Assembly (NCBI GenBank): GCA_035536915.1
Contig: DATLNE010000047.1
Coordinates: 62,001-126,000, forward strand
Length of the DNA stretch: 64,000 nt
Direction: 5' to 3'
DNA from: Acidimicrobiales bacterium
GTDB taxonomy: Bacteria > Actinomycetota > Acidimicrobiia > Acidimicrobiales > JAHWLA01
The translations under genes and the position numbers were made by a program. The notes under the pieces were generated by a model. The model was given only the letters and a program-made list of their open reading frames with translations. It did not search any database and was not told the origin of the DNA. This document shows positions 25,980-33,667 of this stretch, in pieces. Each line of letters begins with the position of its first letter. Position 1 is the stretch's first letter.

Positions 25980-26492
25980 ATGGCGCAGCCCGACTACGTC
26001 CCCCTCTCGACCGCGGACAAGGTGCGCGCACCGGAACGGCTGCCCGTCCCCGAGGCGTGGCGGCCCGACCGGCCCGCTGAGCTGAAGGGCAACAGCCGTC
26101 CCACCGGCTCCAAGATCGGCACACCCGGCCCCGACCAGGGCTACGCCCTCAAGCTGGCCCGCCACTTCGAGGGCAAGCTCACGCTGGCGCCGGACGAGCA
26201 CGAGGCCGATGCCAGCGCCGGGTGCGTCTGCGTGGCCATGAAACGCGCTGCGCTGTTCGGGCGGGCACCCGTCGTCTACGACTTGGAGCTGGCCTTCACC
26301 CTGTGGGGCTACCTCGGGGACGCCCCGGCCGACCTGGTGGCGTTCCGCACGCCGTTGTTCCAGGCGGCCTCGCACCACTACTGGGACCAGCGGGGCATCG
26401 TCGACCGCGTGCCGGAAGAGACGCTGCGACTGACGCCCGCCCAGGTGCGCGAGCGCATGTCGTCGTGGCGTGAGCTCGTGAAGGTCGACTGA
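25980..26492 (+). CDS. Conserved hypothetical protein, 170 aa
   Basis: Not assigned to a known family. A polar, charged N-terminus (LSTADKVRAPERLPVPEAWRP) is followed by a compact region containing SKIGTPGPDQGYALKLA, a Cys pair in GCVCVAMKRAALFGRAP and a C-terminal SSWRELVKVD. No signal peptide or membrane helix. Its TGA is followed immediately by the GTG of the acyl-CoA dehydrogenase, so the two are probably one transcript. Confidence 0.65.
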   Translation: MAQPDYVPLSTADKVRAPERLPVPEAWRPDRPAELKGNSRPTGSKIGTPGPDQGYALKLARHFEGKLTLAPDEHEADASAGCVCVAMKRAALFGRAPVVYDLELAFTLWGYLGDAPADLVAFRTPLFQAASHHYWDQRGIVDRVPEETLRLTPAQVRERMSSWRELVKVD

Positions 26493-27638
26493 GTGCAGCC
26501 GATCACGTTGACCGACGAGCAGCGCGACTTCCGTCGCGTGCTGCGGCAGTTCTGCGACGACAAGATCGCGCCGCGTGCCGCCGAGGTCGACGAGAAAGCC
26601 GAGTTCCCGTGGGACAGTTACCAGGCCTGCGTGGAGATGGAACTGCCGGCGCTGGGCATCTCTGCCGACTACGGCGGCCACGGGGCCGACCACGTCACCC
26701 AGGCCATCATGGTGGAGGAGGTGTCGCGGGCGTGCGCATCGACCAGCCTGTCGATGCTCATCTCCAAGCTCGGCATGATCCCGGTCATGAACTGGGGGAG
26801 CGACGCCCTCAAGGCCAAGTACCTGCCCCGCATCGCGTCAGGTGAGTGGCAGGGCAGCTACTGCCTGTCGGAGGCCGACGCCGGCTCTGACGTGGCGTCG
26901 ATGAAGACGCGGGCGGTGCGCGACGGCGACTCCTACGTGCTCAACGGCTCGAAGTACTGGATCACCAACGCGGGCATCTCCACCACCTACACGGTGTTCG
27001 CCAAGACCGATCCCGACGCGGGCCACCGCGGCGTGTCGTGCTTCGTGGTCGAGAAGGACATGGGGGTCAAGATCGGCAAGCTCGAGAACAAGATGGGCGT
27101 GCGGGGCAGCCCCACGGGCGAGGTGATCTTCGAGGACGTGCGGGTGCCCGCCGAGAACCTGGTGGGCGAGGAGGGGCAGGGCTTCTACATCGCCATGGGC
27201 ACGCTCGACCGGTCTCGTCCGACGATCGGCGCGCAAGCCGTAGGCATCGCCCAGGCCGCCCTCGACTACGCGGTGGGCTACATGAAGGAGCGCAAGCAGT
27301 TCGGGCGCCCCATCGCCGACTTCCAGGGGCTGCAGTTCATGGTGGCCGACATGGGCATGAAGCTCGAAGCCGCCCGCGCGCTGGTATTCCGGGCGTGCGC
27401 CATGGTCGACGAGGGCGACCCACGTGGTGAGCTGACCCTGGCCGGGGCCATGGCCAAGTGCTTCGCCTCCGACGTGGCCATGGAGGTCACCACCAACGCC
27501 GTGCAGTTGCTGGGCGGCTACGGCTACACCAAGGAGTTCCCGGTCGAGCGCTTCATGCGCGACGCCAAGATCACCCAGATCTACGAAGGCACCAACCAGG
27601 TGCAGCGCGTGGTCATGGCCAAGCGACTGCTGGCCTAG
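26493..27638 (+). CDS. Acyl-CoA dehydrogenase
   Basis: 381 residues, full length for the family. Three-domain flavoprotein: N-terminal helical part, the FAD-binding [18 protein letters not shown] and YWITNAGIS segments, and a C-terminal helical domain with [10 protein letters not shown], where the Glu is the catalytic base of short/medium-chain enzymes. It oxidises an acyl-CoA to the enoyl-CoA and feeds electrons to ETF. Substrate class cannot be fixed. It overlaps gltX by 1 nt, an arrangement without clear functional logic. Confidence 0.9.
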   Translation: MQPITLTDEQRDFRRVLRQFCDDKIAPRAAEVDEKAEFPWDSYQACVEMELPALGISADYGGHGADHVTQAIMVEEVSRACASTSLSMLISKLGMIPVMNWGSDALKAKYLPRIASGEWQGSYCLSEADAGSDVASMKTRAVRDGDSYVLNGSKYWITNAGISTTYTVFAKTDPDAGHRGVSCFVVEKDMGVKIGKLENKMGVRGSPTGEVIFEDVRVPAENLVGEEGQGFYIAMGTLDRSRPTIGAQAVGIAQAALDYAVGYMKERKQFGRPIADFQGLQFMVADMGMKLEAARALVFRACAMVDEGDPRGELTLAGAMAKCFASDVAMEVTTNAVQLLGGYGYTKEFPVERFMRDAKITQIYEGTNQVQRVVMAKRLLA

Positions 27639-29020
27639 TGGGTTCTCCCGTTCGCGTTCGTTTCGCGCCGTCGCCCACCGGCTTCTTCCACGTGGGCAGC
27701 GCCCGCGCTGCGCTGTACAACTGGCTGTTCGCCCGTCAGGTCGGGGGCACGTTCGTCCTGCGCATCGAGGACACCGACGCCGAACGCAACCGGCCCGAGT
27801 GGGTCGAGATGATCCAGACGTCGATGCGCTGGCTCGGCCTCGACTGGGACGAGGGGCCGTACTTCCAGTCGCAGCGGTCCGACCTGTACCGGGCGGCGGT
27901 CGACCGGTTGGTGTCGACCGGCCACGCCTACTACTGCACGTGCACCCGTGAGGACGTCGACGCCCGCACCAAGGGCAGCGCCACACCGGGCTACGACTCG
28001 TTCTGCCGCGACCGAGGGTTGAGCGAGGGCGCGCTGCGCTTCGCCACCCCCGACGAGGGCACGACCGTGGTGCGCGACCTCGTCCGCGGCGAGCCCGCCT
28101 TCGAGAACGTGACCATCGAGGACTTCGTGGTGGCGCGCACGAACGGCACGCCGACGTTCATCCTCGCCAACGTGGTCGACGACCTCGACATGAAGATGAC
28201 GCACGTGGTGCGGGGCGAGGACCACCTGCCCAACACGCCCAAGTACCTCTTGCTGTGGTCGGCGTTGGCCGACGATGCCGAGGTGCCGGTGTTCGCCCAC
28301 CTGCCGTTGCTGGTCAACGAGAAGCGCCAGAAGCTCTCGAAGCGGCGCGACAAGGTGGCGCTGGAGGACTACCGGGAGCAGGGCTACCTGCCGCAGGCCA
28401 TGGTCAACTACCTGGCGTTGCTGGGGTGGGCGCCGGGTGGCGACCGCGAGTTCCTGTCGATCGACGAACTGGTGGCGGAGTTCCGGCTGGAGGAGGTCAA
28501 CAACTCGCCCGCCTTCTTCGACGAGAAGAAGCTGGCGCACTTCAACCAGCAGTACATCGCGGCGATGTCGGTGGACGAGTTCGTGGCCGCGGCGCTGCCG
28601 TTCGTGCCGCCGTCAGGGGAGGAGGCGTTGCGCTCGCTGGCCCCGTTGGTGCAGGAGCGCATCAAGGTGCTGGGTGAGGTGCCCGGCATGATCGACTTCC
28701 TGTTGGTCGACGAGGTGGTGTTCGTCGACGCCACATGGGACAAGCGGGTGGTGCGGGGGGCGCACGCGGCGGAGCTGTTGGCCGCCGCTGCGTCGGAGTA
28801 CGCGACGTGCGAGTGGGAAGTCCAGGCGTTGCACGACCTGACCGCGGCCATCGGCGAGCGCTTCGAGCTCGGGCTCGGCAAGGCGCAGTTCCCCATCCGG
28901 GTGGCGGTCATGGGGCGCGACGTAGGGCCGCCGCTGTTCGAATCGTTGGTGGTGTTGGGGCGCGAGCGCACGTTGGCACGGTTGCAGCGGGCGCAGGAGA
29001 AGCTGGCGGAGGCGCAGTAG
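27638..29020 (+). CDS. gltX: Glutamyl-tRNA synthetase
   Basis: 460 residues of class I. The HIGH motif appears as HVGS in RFAPSPTGFFHVGSARAALY, and KLSKR replaces KMSKS. It charges tRNA-Glu, possibly also tRNA-Gln for GatCAB if no glutaminyl-tRNA synthetase exists. The GTG start overlaps the preceding stop (TAGTG). tRNA-Gln and tRNA-Glu genes lie 680 nt downstream, separated by one membrane-protein gene. Confidence 0.94.
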   Translation: MGSPVRVRFAPSPTGFFHVGSARAALYNWLFARQVGGTFVLRIEDTDAERNRPEWVEMIQTSMRWLGLDWDEGPYFQSQRSDLYRAAVDRLVSTGHAYYCTCTREDVDARTKGSATPGYDSFCRDRGLSEGALRFATPDEGTTVVRDLVRGEPAFENVTIEDFVVARTNGTPTFILANVVDDLDMKMTHVVRGEDHLPNTPKYLLLWSALADDAEVPVFAHLPLLVNEKRQKLSKRRDKVALEDYREQGYLPQAMVNYLALLGWAPGGDREFLSIDELVAEFRLEEVNNSPAFFDEKKLAHFNQQYIAAMSVDEFVAAALPFVPPSGEEALRSLAPLVQERIKVLGEVPGMIDFLLVDEVVFVDATWDKRVVRGAHAAELLAAAASEYATCEWEVQALHDLTAAIGERFELGLGKAQFPIRVAVMGRDVGPPLFESLVVLGRERTLARLQRAQEKLAEAQ

Positions 29021-29650
29021 TTGCTGCGCGTGGCGGTGCGGGTGGTCGCAGTGGCGCTCGTCGCCGTGCTGCTGTTCCTGGGGGTGACGTTCGTGCAGGT
29101 GTGGCAAGCGTCGCGCCGCGACGGCGCCCGCGAGGCCGATGCCATCGTCGTGTTCGGGGCCGCCCAGTACAACGGGCGGCCGTCTGCGGTGTTGCGGGCC
29201 CGGCTCGACCACGCCGTCGACCTGTACGAGCGCAAGCTGGCGCGGGTGGTGGTCGTCACCGGCGGGCGGCAGGCGGGGGATTCGCAGACGGAGGCGGGGG
29301 CGTCGGCTGCCTACCTGCAGGAGAAGGGCGTGCCCGGCTCGGCCATCCTGTGGGAGCCCTACGGGCGCAACTCGTGGCAGCAGTTGGCCTCGGTGGCGGG
29401 GATCCTGCGGCAGCGGAACCTGCCGCGGGTGGTGCTGGTGACGGACCCGTTCCACGCCGAGCGGGTACACGAGATGGCCGGGGAGCTCGGCCTCGACGCC
29501 ACGGTGTCGCCCACCCGCACGTCGCCGATCTCGGGGGCGACGGAGTTACGGCACCTGGTGAAGGAGACCGCCGCGGTGGCCGTCGGCCGGGTCGTGGGGT
29601 TCCGCCGGGCCGTGGGCCTGCGCGACACCGTGGCGGAGCGGCGGACGTGA
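29021..29650 (+). CDS. YdcF/DUF218 family membrane protein
   Basis: 209 residues. An N-terminal membrane helix (VAVRVVAVALVAVLLFLGV) is followed by the DUF218 domain: ADAIVVFGAAQYNGRPSAVL, RVVVVTGGRQ and LVTDPFHAERV. Related proteins (SanA, ElyC, YdcF) act in envelope integrity, with unknown biochemistry. The TTG start directly follows the gltX stop. No ribosome binding site of note beyond the gltX end. Confidence 0.82.
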   Translation: MLRVAVRVVAVALVAVLLFLGVTFVQVWQASRRDGAREADAIVVFGAAQYNGRPSAVLRARLDHAVDLYERKLARVVVVTGGRQAGDSQTEAGASAAYLQEKGVPGSAILWEPYGRNSWQQLASVAGILRQRNLPRVVLVTDPFHAERVHEMAGELGLDATVSPTRTSPISGATELRHLVKETAAVAVGRVVGFRRAVGLRDTVAERRT

Positions 29651-29700
29651 TTCTCGATGCGCGACCCCGAGGCGGGAGCGGCTAATCTGCACCTGCCCGT

Positions 29701-29772
29701 TCGGGGGTGGTGTAATCGGCAACACAACAGGTTCTGGCCCTGTCATTGGGGGTTCGAGTCCTCCCCCCCGAG
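29701..29772 (+). tRNA. tRNA-Gln (CUG)
   Basis: Acceptor stem TCGGGGG/CCCCCGA, anticodon arm ACAGG-TTCTGGC-CCTGT with CTG at positions 34-36, T arm GGGGG-TTCGAGT-CCTCC with one G-U pair. No encoded CCA. The adjacent tRNA is 26 nt away on the same strand. Confidence 0.93.
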
Positions 29773-29798
29773 CTCGCCGCCGGCTCCGGCCGGCGCAA

Positions 29799-29871
29799 GC
29801 CCCCATCGTCTAGTGGCCTAGGACACCACCCTCTCAAGGTGGCGGCACGGGTTCGAATCCCGTTGGGGGTG
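29799..29871 (+). tRNA. tRNA-Glu (CUC)
   Basis: Acceptor GCCCCCA/TGGGGGT with a G-U first pair, anticodon arm CCACC-CTCTCAA-GGTGG with CTC at 34-36, and T loop TTCGAAT. No encoded CCA. Its 3' end (29853-29874) is repeated at 33587-33608, so it is the probable integration site of the adjoining island. Confidence 0.94.
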
Positions 29872-29874
29872 CAG
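29853..29874 (+). repeat. Candidate att site, tRNA-Glu side
   Basis: The 22-nt 3' end of tRNA-Glu plus three downstream bases, matching 33587-33608 at 20 of 22 positions. Many integrases use a tRNA 3' end as attB and leave such direct repeats at both ends of the insertion. Confidence 0.55.
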
Positions 29875-29882
29875 CAGCGAAG

Positions 29883-29908
29883 CCGCAGGCCACAAGGCCT
29901 GCGGTTTT
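29883..29908 (+). terminator. Terminator of the tRNA-Gln/tRNA-Glu unit
   Basis: CCGCAGGCC-ACAA-GGCCTGCGG, 9 bp perfect, followed by TTTT. A degenerate version of the same hairpin follows the att copy at 33616-33639. Confidence 0.85.
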
Positions 29909-29957
29909 GTCGTTTTGCGGCGAAGCGGAGGTGCTGAGCCGGCCGTAGTTTGGGGCA

Positions 29958-30866
29958 GTGGGCTTTCGCGCCATCGGTCATCCGAGCTACCCCAGTCGCA
30001 ACTTCTACCCGCCAGCCGAAGCGGTCGCCCTCGCGCCACCGGGCTACATGGAGGCCGACGGCGCCAGTACCTCAGAGATGCTTCCCAGGCGAAAAGCGGT
30101 TGGGTGGTGCCGACTCTGCGGGGAGACACGAACACTCTCGCGAGAGCACATCCCGCCACGAGGCGCGGGAAACAAGGGGGAGCCGACCGGATACACAATC
30201 GACGACTGGCTGAAACGAGAGACGCTCGAACACCTGCCGGGAGGCCGTCGCTCCGGCGGCGGCATCTGGGGCTACACCCTCTGCCGCGACTGCAACAACG
30301 CCACTGGCGGCGATTACGGCAAAGAGTACGGACGTTGGGCCACGCTCGGTGGCGAGGTACTGGCGCAACTCCCGCTGGCGGAGTTCGCCAGCGGCACTGT
30401 CCCGATGGGGGTCGAGGCGGGCTTCCCTGACGTGGACCCGCCTGCACTCGTTCGGCAGGTGCTTTCGATGATGGCCTCGCTCGCGGGCGACTGGCGACTG
30501 ACCGAACGCGAGCCGGTGCTCCGGTCGATCATCCTCGGCCGAAGCGAGGAACCGCTGCCGACCGGGTGGGAACTCGTGATGAACCTCTACGCCGGCCCGC
30601 GGTCGCGGCTTGCCGGGCCGGCTCTCGTGGTCGACGGTGCTGACGGGGGCTGGGCATGGCTACTTGAGGCCGCGTTCCCTCCGCTGGCGTTCCTCCTCAA
30701 GATCGCGGGGCCGCAGCCGATTGGCCCAGGGGTCGACCTTGCGTCGGCCACGGCCGCATCCCCGGGCAAACCCCGAGATGTGCGCTTCACGTGCCAGGTC
30801 GGGTTCGGCTACTCGCCCTATCCGGGCGACTATCGGTCGCGTGGCGAGATCGAAGCGGCTCGTTAG
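29958..30866 (+). CDS. HNH-like zinc-motif protein of unknown role (island gene)
   Basis: 302 residues. Around residues 50-115 it has CRLCGETRTLSREHIPPRG and TLCRDCNNATGG: CxxC, a central His-Ile-Pro-Pro and a second CxxCN, the zinc-finger HNH pattern of HNH_5-like nucleases. The remaining 180 residues are not recognised. GTG start; no clear ribosome binding site. It is the first gene after tRNA-Glu, and its base composition is visibly less GC-rich than the flanks, with more AT-ending codons, consistent with horizontal origin. Nuclease activity is inferred from the motif only. Confidence 0.68.
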   Translation: MGFRAIGHPSYPSRNFYPPAEAVALAPPGYMEADGASTSEMLPRRKAVGWCRLCGETRTLSREHIPPRGAGNKGEPTGYTIDDWLKRETLEHLPGGRRSGGGIWGYTLCRDCNNATGGDYGKEYGRWATLGGEVLAQLPLAEFASGTVPMGVEAGFPDVDPPALVRQVLSMMASLAGDWRLTEREPVLRSIILGRSEEPLPTGWELVMNLYAGPRSRLAGPALVVDGADGGWAWLLEAAFPPLAFLLKIAGPQPIGPGVDLASATAASPGKPRDVRFTCQVGFGYSPYPGDYRSRGEIEAAR

Positions 30867-30901
30867 AGCGGACGTTCGCAGGCAGCATCGCCCCAAGCGA
30901 G

Positions 30902-31255
30902 TCAGCCGCGTTGGGCGATCAGGTGGTCGATGAAAGCCGCCACGGCTCGTTCCTCGGTCTCGGTGAGGTTGCTACGGGCGAACCGTGTCACGAGAGGGCC
31001 TGCACTACGGCCCACTCGCGCGACTTCGTAACCCGCGAGTTCCATCAGCCGCGCATATTCGAGACCTAGCGCGTCAGCGAGGCGCCTCAGGATCTTCGGG
31101 GAGGGTTCGTCAACCTGTGCCCGCTCAAGCTTCTGGAGGTACGCCGCCGAGATGGCGGCCGCCGCCGCCACTTCGCGGAGAGAACGCTTGGCCGCGAGCC
31201 GTGCTGAGGAGAGCTCCCGCCCGAGGCTCGCCGTGTCCCGCGGCACGTTCGTCAT
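30902..31255 (-). CDS. XRE-family repressor (island gene)
   Basis: 117 residues. HTH_3 domain at about 8-65 (LSSARLAAKRSLREVAAAAA, SAAYLQKLERAQVDEPSPKI), then a Leu/Ala-rich C-terminus. It is divergent from a run of small genes ending in a papain-like protein, and the 82-nt gap holds a near-consensus promoter overlapped by inverted repeats. It is therefore the likely repressor of that operon. The ATG at 31255 starts MTNVPRDTASL. Confidence 0.82.
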   Translation of the reverse strand: MTNVPRDTASLGRELSSARLAAKRSLREVAAAAAISAAYLQKLERAQVDEPSPKILRRLADALGLEYARLMELAGYEVARVGRSAGPLVTRFARSNLTETEERAVAAFIDHLIAQRG

Positions 31256-31276
31256 GGCAGACACTGTACACCGCAG

Positions 31277-31316
31277 TTGACAAAGAGCCAAGACGGTCGT
31301 ACACTCTGGAGTACAG
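31277..31316 (+). promoter_or_regulatory. Promoter and operator of the island operon
   Basis: TTGACA, 17 nt, TACACT is nearly consensus and the best promoter in the window. GTACACTCTGGAGTAC (31299-31314) overlaps the -10 as an imperfect palindrome, and CTGTAC (31264-31269) and GTACAG (31311-31316) form an inverted pair around the promoter. Strong promoter plus flanking operator fits repression by the divergent XRE gene. Confidence 0.72.
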
Positions 31317-31337
31317 AAACTACCAAAGGAGACAACC

Positions 31338-31481
31338 ATGGCAGGAACGAGGAAGACCGGTTCGGCGGCGGCCAAGGCTGCGTCGAAGGTGCTTCGTGAC
31401 GGGCGCACGAGCAAGGCGTCGAAGACAGCCGCTGCGAGCGCCCTCTCGCAGCGCGCGCCCAAGCGCGGTGGGAAGCGGTGA
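31338..31481 (+). CDS. Small basic Lys/Ala/Ser-rich protein, 47 aa (island gene)
   Basis: The start is fixed by AAAGGAG seven bases before the ATG. It begins MAGTRKTGSAAAKAASKVLR and ends RAPKRGGKR; about a third is Lys/Arg and a third Ala/Ser, with no hydrophobic core. Similar short GSAAAxAASKVL...TSKASKTAAASALSQ proteins occur in other bacteria as uncharacterised small proteins. First gene of the operon behind the XRE-controlled promoter. Nucleic-acid binding is possible from charge, not shown. Confidence 0.68.
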   Translation: MAGTRKTGSAAAKAASKVLRDGRTSKASKTAAASALSQRAPKRGGKR

Positions 31482-31509
31482 CGACGAGACGTACCATCCG
31501 GGTACCTGT

Positions 31510-31650
31510 GTGAAAATCCGTACCCGTGTGACGGTGAGCACGCTGAGGTGCTCTGCGTGCGGTTTCGAAGACCTGCCCGTCGCTTTCGTTTCGCCTTCGT
31601 CACCTACGGGAGTGCGGTGCCCTCGATGCGGAAGGAGTCTCCGCCGGTAG
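31510..31650 (+). CDS. Putative small zinc-ribbon protein, 46 aa (island gene)
   Basis: Reading frame with two CxxC knuckles 24 residues apart, LRCSACGFEDLP and VRCPRCGRSLRR, as in minimal zinc ribbons. The GTG start has no clear ribosome binding site; a second in-frame GTG lies six codons later. It sits between two well-supported small genes on the same strand. Coding status rests on the paired CxxC motifs. Confidence 0.5.
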   Translation: MKIRTRVTVSTLRCSACGFEDLPVAFVSPSSPTGVRCPRCGRSLRR

Positions 31651-31699
31651 CGACTGCCCGATCCGATTCCGCGAGCTGCTTGAACAAAGGAGGTACGTT

Positions 31700-31957
31700 G
31701 TGAAAGTGGCGAAGCGCTCGGCATCGACGGGTAAGGCCGTATCTCCGAAAGTGAGCACGAAGGCCGTGAAGGCCGTCCGTGGGGCGTCCGGGAGCGTGTT
31801 GCCAAAGGCCAGCAGCAAGGCCGGGGGCAAGACGATCCGTTCTGTGGACCAGCTCCTGACGCCGAGACAACGCAAGGTCTTGCACAGCGACCTTTCGGAC
31901 ATGGCCCAGCGCCGCCGACAGGCCGAGGCGTCATCAAGCACCCTGAGACTCAGCTAG
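31700..31957 (+). CDS. Small basic Lys-rich protein, 85 aa (island gene)
   Basis: GTG start with a strong AAAGGAGG seven bases upstream. The first 50 residues are Lys/Ser/Ala/Val-rich low complexity (VKVAKRSASTGKAVSPKVS). The C-terminus is a charged helix (LTPRQRKVLHSDLSDMAQRR). Not recognised. It ends 6 nt before the papain-like gene, so the two are probably translated together. The N-terminal half resembles the 47-residue protein in composition only. Confidence 0.65.
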   Translation: MKVAKRSASTGKAVSPKVSTKAVKAVRGASGSVLPKASSKAGGKTIRSVDQLLTPRQRKVLHSDLSDMAQRRRQAEASSSTLRLS

Positions 31958-31963
31958 GACGAC

Positions 31964-33442
31964 GTGGCCTGGGACGACCCGGACCCCGCCGACGTCGTTC
32001 AACTTGTCGCGCCGGGCGACTGGGACCACCTTCGCAGTAGGTACGAACCAAACCTCGTTGGACGGCCACTCGCACGGTGTTTGGAGGTCGCCCGGTCCGG
32101 AGGCGCCCGTACGGTCGTGATCGAGACCCGGTATCTCGACGTTGATTACCGAAGCGAATACTCGGCGTTCTTCTCGAAGACCTTTTCCGAGATCCCCGAT
32201 ACCACGCACCGGCTGCACTTCTTTCAAGGCGACATCGCCGTCGAAGATCTCGTCTCTCTCTCGGCCGAGGCGACCCGTGGTTACCTCGGGTACATGATCC
32301 TCCGACCGAGCCCTCTGGGCCGCGTTGGACGGACGGTACTTGCCCCTCCTCCGGAGTTGCGCGACGCGGTACACGCAGCGGTCACAGACACGGTCAGTCT
32401 TTTCGGTCAGCCCCTGCAGGTGACGGGTGTGCCATTCGCCCAGCAGGACACGCAGTTCGGCCGCTGCGCTCACGTAGCCGCATGGATCTGCCACTACACC
32501 GGCCATCTTCGAGGCGATGTCATGAGGCGTCCAATGGCCGACTTCAGCCTGCTTGCCGATGCGAGCGTCGCCGAAGGCCGCCCCCTTCCGTCTCAAGGTT
32601 TGACGGGTCTGCAACTGAGCAACCTGATGCGCGACTTCGACCTTCCCCCGATTCACTACAGGATGGGGTACCTGCCCGAGTCCGGCCAAGAGCCGCCCGT
32701 GCCCCCGCACGGGCTCAATGACGACCCCGGGACATGGGACACGAGGGCGGTGGCCGTCTTGTGCCGCTTCCTAAACAGCTCCTACCCCGTCCTCGTGGGC
32801 ACGCACGAGCACGCGTTTGTCATCGTCGGCTACCAGAGGACGGATCGCGCCGGCGAGCAGTGGATCAAGTTCGTTCGCCACGACGACCAACGGGGCCCAT
32901 ATCTCGAAGTCGATGACATCCTCAACGACACAGACACGGCCACCGGCGATGCCTACTCGCCGTGGCAGCTTTTGCTTGCTCCTGTGCCGGACAAGCTGTG
33001 GCTTCTTCCCGAGGCCGCCGAGCGTTTCGGGCGGGAGCTGTTGCTCCGGTACGACGCTCTTGAAGGAACCGGAACGTTCGCACCTCTTCGGCAGGCCCAC
33101 TCACTGACCTTCCGCACGACTGCCATGAACGCGTCGCACTTCAAAGAGCGCGCAATAGCCCGCGGGCTGGACGCCGAGTCGATCCGCGAGCTGCGGCTTG
33201 CGAGGCTCTCCCGCCTGGTCTGGGTCGTCGAGGCCGTTGATCGCCAGGCTCGAGATGCCGGGAAACCGTGTGTCGTCGGCGAAGTCGTTTTCGACTCGAC
33301 GTCGAGCGATGCGTCCCCCAACGTGCTGGCGTTGCGAGTGCCGGGCGCGCTCCTGATACATCAGACGGACGGAACGATTCGGTCCCCCCTGCCAGCTACC
33401 GCTAACGCGGTGACGTCTGCCGCGAAGTTCCAGCCCTACTAG
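31964..33442 (+). CDS. Large uncharacterised protein with papain-like cysteine-peptidase features (island gene)
   Basis: 492 residues. The N-terminal domain has YLDVDYRSEYSAFFSKTF, RLHFFQGD and GYLGYMILRPSPLGRVGRT. A second domain begins QQDTQFGRCAHVAAWICHYT (Gln plus Cys at a helix start, like the papain oxyanion Gln and nucleophile), then VGTHEHAFVIVGYQ (His) and IKFVRHDDQRGPY (Asp/Asn). That order Q-C-H-D is the layout of C39/papain-like peptidases. I have no named family for it. Substrate could be a small partner protein; two lie immediately upstream. Last gene of the island operon, with lower GC than the flanks. Confidence 0.65.
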   Translation: MAWDDPDPADVVQLVAPGDWDHLRSRYEPNLVGRPLARCLEVARSGGARTVVIETRYLDVDYRSEYSAFFSKTFSEIPDTTHRLHFFQGDIAVEDLVSLSAEATRGYLGYMILRPSPLGRVGRTVLAPPPELRDAVHAAVTDTVSLFGQPLQVTGVPFAQQDTQFGRCAHVAAWICHYTGHLRGDVMRRPMADFSLLADASVAEGRPLPSQGLTGLQLSNLMRDFDLPPIHYRMGYLPESGQEPPVPPHGLNDDPGTWDTRAVAVLCRFLNSSYPVLVGTHEHAFVIVGYQRTDRAGEQWIKFVRHDDQRGPYLEVDDILNDTDTATGDAYSPWQLLLAPVPDKLWLLPEAAERFGRELLLRYDALEGTGTFAPLRQAHSLTFRTTAMNASHFKERAIARGLDAESIRELRLARLSRLVWVVEAVDRQARDAGKPCVVGEVVFDSTSSDASPNVLALRVPGALLIHQTDGTIRSPLPATANAVTSAAKFQPY

Positions 33443-33586
33443 AGCCAACAAGACACTCTTGGCCGAGAGGGAAGCCGCAGCACGGCAGCACAGGCCACCT
33501 GGTGTCTCGGCGTGACAGGCCGGTAGAGCGATTCGGTCGTGCTCGTTTGTGGTTGCTGTCGGTCCTCAGCTCACTAGGAATTGTTG

Positions 33587-33608
33587 TCGAATCCTGTTGA
33601 GGGTGCAG
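33587..33608 (+). repeat. Candidate att site, far end of the island
   Basis: Differs from the tRNA-Glu 3' end at two positions (C/T and G/A). It is followed, at nearly the same spacing, by CCCGCA...TGCGGG, a decayed relative of the tRNA terminator. The rest of the tRNA is absent, so this is not a second tRNA gene. Confidence 0.55.
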
Positions 33609-33667
33609 GTACGCGCCCGCACGCCACAGGGCCTGCGGGCGGGTGGTTCCCGGGGCGACCCTGATCG

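Noticed and set aside
29958-33442. Prophage
   Set aside because: No integrase, terminase, capsid or tail genes are present, only an HNH-like protein, an XRE repressor and small genes.
33587-33639. Second tRNA-Glu gene
   Set aside because: Only the 3' end of the tRNA and a decayed terminator are present. There is no D arm, anticodon arm or 5' acceptor strand upstream, so it was called an att-like repeat instead.
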